Assembly (NCBI GenBank): GCA_023447335.1 | Contig: JAEXOD010000047.1 | Location: forward strand, 1 to 59,469 | DNA from: Bacteroidota bacterium | GTDB taxonomy: Bacteria > Bacteroidota > Ignavibacteria > Ignavibacteriales > Melioribacteraceae | Direction: 5' to 3' | Length of the DNA: 59,469 nt | Shown here: piece after piece, positions 1 to 7,015 of the stretch | Numbering within the stretch: the stretch's first letter is position 1 | How the letters are laid out: each line of letters starts with the position of its first letter | The notes under the pieces: generated by a model | What the model was told of the DNA's origin: nothing | Seen by the model: the letters and a program-made list of their open reading frames with translations, nothing else | Databases searched by the model: none | Translations under genes and position numbers: made by a program

Positions 1-48
1 CCGTATCACTGTTCCACCGTATCACCCTTCCACCGTATCACCGTTCCA
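1..48. repeat. Three 16-bp tandem repeats at the window edge
   Basis: Three consecutive 16-bp units of the form CCGTATCACYSTTCCA run from the first base and differ only at the tenth and eleventh bases. Related words (CCGTTTCAC and ATCGTTCCAC) recur at about 88-111, after the ferritin terminator, so a degenerate copy is also present. The array is cut by the window start, so its true length is unknown. No spacer structure and no coding frame is visible. Confidence 0.85.
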
Positions 49-54
49 CGGTTT

Positions 55-87
55 AAAACAAAAATGCCCACCCTTTTGGGGCAGGCA
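55..87 (-). terminator. Rho-independent terminator of the ferritin gene
   Basis: On the minus strand an imperfect GC-rich hairpin (65-87, outer arms TGCC/GGCA and inner arms CCC/GGG around a TTTT/AAAA loop) is followed by TTTTTGTTTT. It lies 37 bp beyond the ferritin stop codon in the right orientation. Confidence 0.7.
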
Positions 88-123
88 CCGTTTCACTTTT
101 TCATCGTTCCACTTAAAAAAAGA

Positions 124-612
124 TTATTCTCTTTTTCCTAAAGATTTATCTAAATAGAATAAACCGCCAACACTGCCGTTAATTGCATTAAATTTGTCAA
201 TAATTTTTGTAACTGAAGCAACTTCTTCAACTTGTTCTTTAACAAAGTAACTTAAGAAAGCTTCGGTAGCGTAATCGTTTTCTTCACGGCTTAAAGCTAC
301 TAAATCGTTAATCATTTTTGTAACTTTTAATTCATGTTCAAAAGCACCTTCAAAAGCAGCTTTAGGTGATTCCCATTCAAATTTTGGTTCTTCTAATGTT
401 TCTAATTTTGCACGCTTACCAACTTCGTTAATATACTCGAAGAATTTCATTGCATGACCATATTCTTCTTTAGATTGTTCTTTCATCCAATGAGCCATTC
501 CTTCAAAAGGAGTGGTTTCTAAGTAAGCAGCCATCGATAAATATAAATATGAAGCATATAATTCTGCATTAAGTTGTTTGTTCAGAGCTGCTGTCATTTT
601 TTCAGATATCAT
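124..612 (-). CDS. ftnA: Bacterial non-haem ferritin
   Basis: A 162-residue protein, the usual size of a bacterial FtnA subunit, which forms 24-mer shells that oxidise Fe(II) and store it as ferric mineral in the cytoplasm. The sequence shows the four-helix ferritin pattern: LNAELYASYLYLSMA in helix A with the first ferroxidase Glu, EEYGHAMKF in helix B with the Glu and His ligands, and KEQVEEV in helix D. There is no haem-binding Met pattern or long C-terminal extension that would suggest bacterioferritin or Dps. The ATG is preceded on the minus strand by AGAGG at good spacing. It is a single gene, divergent from the metallophosphoesterase, with its own terminator. No Fur-like operator could be recognised upstream. 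Confidence 0.95.
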   Translation of the reverse strand: MISEKMTAALNKQLNAELYASYLYLSMAAYLETTPFEGMAHWMKEQSKEEYGHAMKFFEYINEVGKRAKLETLEEPKFEWESPKAAFEGAFEHELKVTKMINDLVALSREENDYATEAFLSYFVKEQVEEVASVTKIIDKFNAINGSVGGLFYLDKSLGKRE

Positions 613-757
613 TTTTTACCTCTGTATTAATTGTAAATATTGTTTAAATTTTAACACGAAAATTTATTAAAAGGTTTCGTTTGCGGAATATTAATTATTA
701 TTTTATTTTAAAATTTAAGTAATTAGTTTTAATTTTACAAAAACAATTGAGGTTTTT

Positions 758-2296
758 ATGTTTAAGCGTATCTTATTTTTGATAATTGCGGCTTTTTTAA
801 CAGGTAGTATCAGTTTTGCACAAACCATTTATAAAGTAACTGTTTTTGAAGATTCAAATAAAAATTTGGTTTTTGATAAAAATGAAAATGTACTTGAAGG
901 AATTGGGGTTTCTAACCAATACACTACCGTTAAAACAGATAAAAACGGAAGATGTGAGCTGCCAAAGGGAGAAAACGACTTCATTTTTGTTGTAAAACCG
1001 GCAAATTATGATTTACCGTTGAATAAATATAATATTCCGATATTCTATAATAAGTATGATGCAGAAACCGGTTGCGGTATAAAACCGATAGGGAAGAGTA
1101 ATGATGAGTTATATTTTCCGTTGTTTAAAAGTGAAACTAAGAATGATTTTAATACATTGGTTCTTGGAGATCCGCAAAGTCGTAACGAAACCGAAATAGG
1201 ATATATGCGTGATGAATTTGTAAGTAAGTTTGTAAATACAAATTATAATTTTGCAATATTTTTGGGTGATATTGTTTATGATAATAAGGAATTATACGAA
1301 TCTACTAATCAAGTTTTATCAAAATTAAATATTCCGATGTATTTTGTCCCGGGAAATCATGATTTGGATTATGAATCTATTAGTGATAAATTATCATTAG
1401 AGACATTTAAAAAAGTTTACGGACCGCAATATTATTCTTTTGAATACGGTAATATCCACTTTATTGTGATGGATAATATTGACTATAAAGGTCTTGTAGA
1501 CGGCAAGAAGACATACACAGGGGGAATTGATAAACAACAGCTAATTTGGTTAAAAAGTGATTTAGAAAATACTGACAAAAGCAAAACAATTGTAATTAAT
1601 ATGCATATTCCGGTAAATAGTATCGGAGGGGATTATGATGCAAACAAGATATTAAACAAAGATGATTTTTTTGATATCCTGGATACTAGGGAAAAAGTAA
1701 TTCTTTTATGCGGTCATACCCATACTCAAGAGCATAACTTTTATTATACAAAAAATAATAAAGAAATTAGACAATATATTTGTGGTGCGGTTTGCGGAAG
1801 TTGGTGGAGCGGATTAAAAGATTATAGAGGTATTCCGTTTGCTTTACAGTTAGACGGTACCCCAAGAGGATATAATGTGTTTGAATTTTCAGGCAGCAAT
1901 TATAAACAAAGTTATTATCCGTTAACTTATTCCAAAGAATTTCAAGTTAGAATTTTTGAACCGATGGGGGTAAATAAAAATTCTGATAGTTTATACTGTT
2001 ATGCAAATGTTTTTAACGGAAATAAATATACAAAAGTGAAGTTCTTATTAAATGATAAAACCGAAATTAATGCAGAAAACTTTATTACCGGAGATGCAAC
2101 AATAAATAAAATGATAAAAGAAAATCCGACTTTATTCAAATCGTGGATGCATGCTGAAAATACTTCTCACATTTGGAGAGGCAAATTACCAAATAATATT
2201 GAAGAAGGGTTTAATACATTAAAAGTAGAAGTAATTGACGAATACGGTAATAAATATTTTGATACCGTTATTTTTGAGATTAAAAATGAAAACTGA
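758..2296 (+). CDS. Secreted calcineurin-like metallophosphoesterase (MetallophosN-Metallophos-MetallophosC)
   Basis: A 512-residue exported phosphoesterase. A signal peptide ends near residue 22 (SISFAQ). An N-terminal beta-sandwich with a calcium-like loop (DSNKNLVFDKNE) covers about residues 25-125. The binuclear-metal catalytic domain follows, with GDPQS (about 135), GDIVYD (about 170), GNHD (about 198-202), MHIP (about 282) and GHTHT (318-322). A C-terminal domain runs to the end. This three-part order matches the MetallophosN/C family common in Bacteroidota, whose substrates are mostly unknown. GAGG precedes the ATG by 5 bases. The stop overlaps the next gene by 11 bp, so the two are probably co-transcribed. 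The substrate cannot be read from sequence. Confidence 0.88.
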   Translation: MFKRILFLIIAAFLTGSISFAQTIYKVTVFEDSNKNLVFDKNENVLEGIGVSNQYTTVKTDKNGRCELPKGENDFIFVVKPANYDLPLNKYNIPIFYNKYDAETGCGIKPIGKSNDELYFPLFKSETKNDFNTLVLGDPQSRNETEIGYMRDEFVSKFVNTNYNFAIFLGDIVYDNKELYESTNQVLSKLNIPMYFVPGNHDLDYESISDKLSLETFKKVYGPQYYSFEYGNIHFIVMDNIDYKGLVDGKKTYTGGIDKQQLIWLKSDLENTDKSKTIVINMHIPVNSIGGDYDANKILNKDDFFDILDTREKVILLCGHTHTQEHNFYYTKNNKEIRQYICGAVCGSWWSGLKDYRGIPFALQLDGTPRGYNVFEFSGSNYKQSYYPLTYSKEFQVRIFEPMGVNKNSDSLYCYANVFNGNKYTKVKFLLNDKTEINAENFITGDATINKMIKENPTLFKSWMHAENTSHIWRGKLPNNIEEGFNTLKVEVIDEYGNKYFDTVIFEIKNEN

Positions 2297-3047
2297 TTAT
2301 AACAAAGTTTCAAAAATTTATGATGATAGATACAAAACAAGTAAACTACCCGGAATTGTAGCAAAGTTGTTAAATATTACGGATACAGAAACATCAAAAA
2401 AAATAATAGAAATAGGTTGCGGTACCGGTTATTGGTTATCAAATATTGATACAAAAAATATTCTTTTTGGCTTAGATTTATCAACCGGAATGCTTAAAAA
2501 AGCAAAATGCAACGAAAAATTAAATTTGTTTTGTGGCGACGCAAATAAATTACCGTTGAAAAATGAAAAATTTGATATCGTATTTTCAATAAATGCAATG
2601 CACCATTTTCCGAATCCGAAGGAATTTGTTTTATCATCAATAAATTTAGTTAAATCCGGCGGTAAATTCTGTATCTTTGCTACTAATCCGGTTGATAGTG
2701 AAAACGAATGGTATATATTTAAGTACTTTAAAAATACTTTTGAAAACGATAAAAAACGTTTTCCTAAAATTGAAGATATATTAAATTGGGTTAAGGAAGC
2801 CGGTTATAAGAATGTAAAAAAAGAGCATTCAGATATTGTAATTAATAAAAAAGTAGATTATGATATTTTTAATGATACATTTTTAGTGAAAGACGCTACA
2901 TCACAATTATCTGATATAACAGACGAAGAATATAATTTAGGCATCGAGCTAATGAAAAATGAAATTGAAGAGAATAAAAGACTTAATAAAACTACAGAAT
3001 TTAACACAACGCTAAATTTTTATATGATATACGGAGAGAAGGAATAA
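2286..3047 (+). CDS. Class I SAM-dependent methyltransferase
   Basis: The protein begins MKTDYNKVSKIYDDRY and has 253 residues. The open frame extends further upstream inside the preceding gene, but this ATG gives the usual Methyltransf_11-type N-terminus. SAM-binding motif I is IIEIGCGTGYW (about residues 38-48), the acidic end of beta-2 is in LFGLDLS, and motif IV is FDIVFSINAMHHF. The C-terminal third is lysine/glutamate rich with no recognised domain. It overlaps the end of the metallophosphoesterase gene by 11 bp, implying translational coupling. A small-molecule methyltransferase is likely, but the substrate is unknown. It converges on the histidine kinase gene with only 5 bp between stops. 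Confidence 0.85.
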   Translation: MKTDYNKVSKIYDDRYKTSKLPGIVAKLLNITDTETSKKIIEIGCGTGYWLSNIDTKNILFGLDLSTGMLKKAKCNEKLNLFCGDANKLPLKNEKFDIVFSINAMHHFPNPKEFVLSSINLVKSGGKFCIFATNPVDSENEWYIFKYFKNTFENDKKRFPKIEDILNWVKEAGYKNVKKEHSDIVINKKVDYDIFNDTFLVKDATSQLSDITDEEYNLGIELMKNEIEENKRLNKTTEFNTTLNFYMIYGEKE

Positions 3048-3052
3048 TTTTA

Positions 3053-4042
3053 TCATTTATTAATTGGTAATTTTATAGTAAATTTTGAACCTTTCTCGGC
3101 TATGCTTTCAACAGCAATCGTACCTTTATGTTCATCAATTATTCTTTTTACTATCCAAAGACCTAAACCGCTACTCGGTTCGTTTGCAGTGGGTCTAGAA
3201 CTTAAGGTTTCACCTTTAATAAATATTCTATTCAAATCATCATCGGTAAAACCTAGACCTTGATCTGCAATTTTAATTACTATTGAATTTTCAATTTTTT
3301 TTATTTCAATAAATACGGTTTTATTTAACGGGGAAAATTTTATTGCATTATCAATTAAATTTTCAAGAGCATCTTCGATTTTGTCAGGGTCAATTTTTAC
3401 ATCGGGTAAATCTTCAGCAACATTTAATAATATGCTAATGTTCTTTTTTCTTGCTTTATAAATATTTCTAATATAAATCTTTTTAAGTATATCCTGAATT
3501 CTACCGAGTTTAAATTCAAACTTTAGATTAATTTCATTTTCTACAACAACTTTACAAATTTCGTTGGTTAGATTAATTATCCGTTTTGAAAGAGCGTTTA
3601 AAGTATCTATAATTTCCTTTTGTTCATTAAAAGATAGATCATAGGAGTTTAATAATTCTGTAAGATTTTGAATAGTTGAAGTCGGATTTTTTAGATCGTG
3701 CACATATATTGCAAAAAATTCTTCTTTTTGTTTTTGAAGCTCTTCAATTCTAAGTTGTTTAGTGTTAAGATGCTGAATTTCCTCTTCTAAACTAACATTA
3801 ATGCGAGCAAGTTCGTCGCTTTTTATCTTTAATAACCGTACATTGTTTTGAAGTTCTGAAATCTGTTCTTTATAATTTGAAATGCTTTTATTGCAGTCGT
3901 CAATTTGTTCGGTATATTTCTTGTGAATAGATTTTAAATGCTGAGTATCGATATTTTTATTATTTGCTTTATTGTTTCTCAGTAAAAAATATGCAATAAT
4001 TAATGCTGAAAAAATAAATGCAATTAATAAAAAATATAACAT
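3053..4042 (-). CDS. Membrane-anchored sensor histidine kinase without a sensor domain
   Basis: A 329-residue kinase. One membrane helix (residues 3-21) is followed by a long coiled coil (about 35-108) in place of a recognisable periplasmic sensor. The HisKA domain carries the phospho-acceptor His at about 115 (YVHDLKNP). The HATPase_c domain shows the N box (DNAIKFSP), G1 box (DQGLGF) and G2 box (GLGLWIVKR). The ATG is preceded by ACGGAG on the minus strand. No response regulator adjoins it, so it is an orphan kinase. With almost no periplasmic segment, the signal probably comes from the membrane, the coiled coil or a partner protein. It is convergent with the methyltransferase and divergent from the sugar-kinase operon. 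Confidence 0.88.
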   Translation of the reverse strand: MLYFLLIAFIFSALIIAYFLLRNNKANNKNIDTQHLKSIHKKYTEQIDDCNKSISNYKEQISELQNNVRLLKIKSDELARINVSLEEEIQHLNTKQLRIEELQKQKEEFFAIYVHDLKNPTSTIQNLTELLNSYDLSFNEQKEIIDTLNALSKRIINLTNEICKVVVENEINLKFEFKLGRIQDILKKIYIRNIYKARKKNISILLNVAEDLPDVKIDPDKIEDALENLIDNAIKFSPLNKTVFIEIKKIENSIVIKIADQGLGFTDDDLNRIFIKGETLSSRPTANEPSSGLGLWIVKRIIDEHKGTIAVESIAEKGSKFTIKLPINK

Positions 4043-4227
4043 GATAAAAAATCTCCGTTTAATCTACAAAAATACAAATAGCTAAATTAAAATAAAATAC
4101 CTTTAAAAATGCTGTTTAAAAAATACAAAAAAAATATAAAATTTTAATAAAATAAACGTTTTAGTTAAATATATTTAATATTATTTTTTATATTTATAAG
4201 ATTTAAAAATTTTATTATAGGGAGATT

Positions 4228-5136
4228 ATGTATTATATAGGAATGGACGGCGGCGGTACAAAAACCAAATGTGTTGTTACTGATGAAAATTTGACTGTTA
4301 TTTATGAAAGCAAAGGAAATGCTTCAAATTTTTTAATACAAGGTGTTGAAAAAGTTTCGGATATGATAAGTGAGCTTATTACTGAAGCCGTAACCGAATT
4401 AAAAATTAAATTTGAAGATATTAACGGTTTTGTTATAGGAACAACAGGTGCCGGTAGAAGAACAGATGCCGAAAATTTGGAAAAAGGAATATCGGAATCG
4501 TTTTTTAATAAAGAAATTAAGATTAAAAAAATTAGAGTTGAAAGTGATGCCCGTGTAGCTTTAGAGGGTGCATTTGCCGGAAATCCGGGCAGTATTTTAA
4601 TTGCCGGTACCGGTTCAATTATGTTCGGGAAAGATAAAGAAGGGAATATTCATAGAGTTGGCGGTTTCGGTCGTTTTTTAGGTGATGAAGGAAGCGGTTA
4701 TTCAATCGGTAAAAAAGGTTTAATTGCACTTTCCAAATGTTTTGACGGTAGAGGCAGAAATACTTTACTAAAAGAAATTATTGCCGAAGAATTTAAAATT
4801 ACCGATACATCTGAGTTAATTACAGAAATTTATAAAAACAATTTTGATATTGCTTCTGTCACTCCGTCCGTAATTAGGGCTGCAGAAAAAGGGGACCCAA
4901 TCTGCATTTCAATATTAGAAGAAGAATCTACAGAATTAATTCTTCATTTAAAGAGTATGTATGCAAAGTTAAAAGAAGATATAATGAATTTAAGTTTAAT
5001 AGGCGGAACTATTACAACCGAAAACTTATATGCAAAAATATTTAATGCAAAAGTAGATGAATTAAAAAATGTAAAAATAATTTTACCGATCTTTGAACCT
5101 GCTATTGGTGCAGCATTAATGGCAAAAAATTTATAG
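4228..5136 (+). CDS. N-acetylglucosamine kinase-like BadF/BadG ATPase family protein
   Basis: A 302-residue member of the ASKHA sugar-kinase fold. The N-terminal phosphate-1 loop is GMDGGGTKTKCVV and the second phosphate motif is SILIAGTGSIMFG. The metal/substrate segment FGRFLGDEGSGYSIGKKGL is the signature of the GlcNAc/MurNAc kinase branch (NAGK/MurK-like) of the BcrAD/BadFG family. It probably phosphorylates GlcNAc or MurNAc with ATP in the cytoplasm. The ATG follows GGGAG by 5 bases. It is first in a three-gene run with an AmpG-like permease and a NagZ fusion, which supports a role in cell-wall amino-sugar recycling. Which sugar is used cannot be decided by eye. Confidence 0.85.
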   Translation: MYYIGMDGGGTKTKCVVTDENLTVIYESKGNASNFLIQGVEKVSDMISELITEAVTELKIKFEDINGFVIGTTGAGRRTDAENLEKGISESFFNKEIKIKKIRVESDARVALEGAFAGNPGSILIAGTGSIMFGKDKEGNIHRVGGFGRFLGDEGSGYSIGKKGLIALSKCFDGRGRNTLLKEIIAEEFKITDTSELITEIYKNNFDIASVTPSVIRAAEKGDPICISILEEESTELILHLKSMYAKLKEDIMNLSLIGGTITTENLYAKIFNAKVDELKNVKIILPIFEPAIGAALMAKNL

Positions 5137-5164
5137 ATTAATTAAGTAAATTAGGAACGAATTG

Positions 5165-7015
5165 ATGTCAACTGAGAAAAAAGAAAGAAATCCGTGGTGG
5201 TGGGTCCCTTCGTTGTATTATGCAGAAGGAATCCCTTATGTAGTGGTTATGACCGTTTCGGTTATTATGTATAAGAGACTTGGTTTATCTAATACCGATA
5301 TTGCCCTATATACAAGTTGGTTGTATTTACCTTGGGTTATTAAACCTCTATGGTCTCCGATAGTAGATTTACTAAAAACAAAGCGATTTTGGATAGTTAC
5401 AATGCAATTAATAGTAGGTGCGGGCTTGGCAGGTGTTGCCTTAACTATTCCAACAACGGCATTTTTTCAATATACTCTTGCCTTTTTTTGGTTAATTGCA
5501 TTTAGCTCTGCTACGCATGATATTGCGGCAGACGGTTTTTATATGTTAGGGCTAAGTGAAAACCAACAAGCTTTTTTTGTAGGAATTAGAAGTACTTTTT
5601 ATCGTTTTGCAATGATTACCGGTCAAGGTTTATTGATTATTCTTGCCGGCTATTTTGAAGTATCAACAGGATTACCCTCAGATAAAATAACATTTATCAG
5701 CAAACCGAATACCCAGATTGTTCAAGAAATTGTTTTAGACTCGGTTAGTGTAAAACCAACTGACGGAGACTTAAGAATAATTGCTTCTCAAACAGATGTT
5801 CAAGTTGCAACAAACAAAATTCCGATTGAAAAATTTGATTCAATAAAAACTGTAGTATTAACTCATAATACGAAATTAGGTTTTTATAATATTGAAACGG
5901 TTAAAGCAGTTGATACGAAAAATGAAGGTGTTTGGAGACATTATATTGTTAATCCTATAGAGCATTTTATACGAAAATATTTTGGTCCAACTAAAAAAAT
6001 TATCGTTGATAAAAAAACAACCGGTAATTATGGTTTAATTTATTTCCACTTATCCAAAAAACCGGACACAAATGAAGATATAGTTGTTAATTTTACTCGT
6101 GCCAGCGGCGATAAGAGTATAGAATTAATTGAAGGTACTCGTTTTGTTTTTAATCAAAATAATTGGGATAAACCGGCATTTGCTTTAATTCAATTAGACC
6201 CAAAATTAACATATCAAACAGATGCAAGCTTTGAATTTAGTAGCGGCAATATTAAACTTGCTTGGGTTATTACATTTTCTGTATTAGCAATAATGTTCGG
6301 CTTATTCTTTGCATATCATAAGTTTGTATTACCTTATCCTAAAATTGATGTTCCTGCAAAACGTACCGATGACGGTGTATTAAAAGAATTTTTTAGAACT
6401 TTTGCATTGTTTTTTAAGAAGCAAAATATCGGTTTTATATTGACTTTCCTATTAATTTATCGTTTAGGCGAGTCTCAAATAGTTAAACTTGCTTCACCGT
6501 TTTTACTTGATAGTAGAGAAGCCGGCGGTTTAGGTTTAACAACCGGTCATGTAGGTATAATTTATGGTACTTTCGGAATTTTAGCGTTAACTATCGGCGG
6601 GTTGTTAGGCGGTATTGTTGCATCAAAAAAGGGATTGAAATATTGGTTATGGCCAATGGCTTTAATTATGAATATTCCTCATATTGCGTATGTTTATCTA
6701 TCATATGCTATGCCTGAAAATTTCTTTATTATATCGTTATGTGTTTCCGTTGAGCAGTTTGGCTACGGCTTCGGTTTTACGGCTTATATGCTTTATATGA
6801 TTTATATAAGTGACGGAGAACATAAAACAGCTCACTACGCAATTACAACCGGCTTTATGGCTTTAGGTATGATGCTACCGGGTATGATAAGCGGTTGGTT
6901 ACAAGAATTAATCGGTTATCAGCACTTCTTTTTATGGGTGTTAATTTGTTCAGTTCCTTCAATTATTATTGTAAAATGGATTAAAGTTAAACCGGAATTC
7001 GGAAAGAAGCATTAA
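5165..7015 (+). CDS. AmpG-like MFS permease with a large periplasmic insertion
   Basis: A 616-residue transporter. The ATG at 5165 is chosen because AGGA ends 8 bases before it; an in-frame TTG lies one codon upstream. Helices 1-5 (about residues 18-165) have AmpG/PAT-family features such as YYAEGIPY, PLWSPIVD and SSATHDIAADGFY. About 190 residues (roughly 168-360) of mixed, beta-rich, non-membrane sequence then interrupt the helical core. Helix 6 (KLAWVITFSVLAIMFG) and a second six-helix half follow. With the N-terminus inside, the insertion falls in the periplasmic loop between helices 5 and 6. AmpG imports GlcNAc-anhydroMurNAc peptides. The neighbours suggest a related muropeptide or amino-sugar substrate. 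Its stop shares one base with the next start (TAATG). Confidence 0.85.
   Translation: MSTEKKERNPWWWVPSLYYAEGIPYVVVMTVSVIMYKRLGLSNTDIALYTSWLYLPWVIKPLWSPIVDLLKTKRFWIVTMQLIVGAGLAGVALTIPTTAFFQYTLAFFWLIAFSSATHDIAADGFYMLGLSENQQAFFVGIRSTFYRFAMITGQGLLIILAGYFEVSTGLPSDKITFISKPNTQIVQEIVLDSVSVKPTDGDLRIIASQTDVQVATNKIPIEKFDSIKTVVLTHNTKLGFYNIETVKAVDTKNEGVWRHYIVNPIEHFIRKYFGPTKKIIVDKKTTGNYGLIYFHLSKKPDTNEDIVVNFTRASGDKSIELIEGTRFVFNQNNWDKPAFALIQLDPKLTYQTDASFEFSSGNIKLAWVITFSVLAIMFGLFFAYHKFVLPYPKIDVPAKRTDDGVLKEFFRTFALFFKKQNIGFILTFLLIYRLGESQIVKLASPFLLDSREAGGLGLTTGHVGIIYGTFGILALTIGGLLGGIVASKKGLKYWLWPMALIMNIPHIAYVYLSYAMPENFFIISLCVSVEQFGYGFGFTAYMLYMIYISDGEHKTAHYAITTGFMALGMMLPGMISGWLQELIGYQHFFLWVLICSVPSIIIVKWIKVKPEFGKKH

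Noticed and set aside
1..48. CRISPR array
   Set aside because: The units are directly contiguous 16-bp copies with no spacers and no cas gene in the window.
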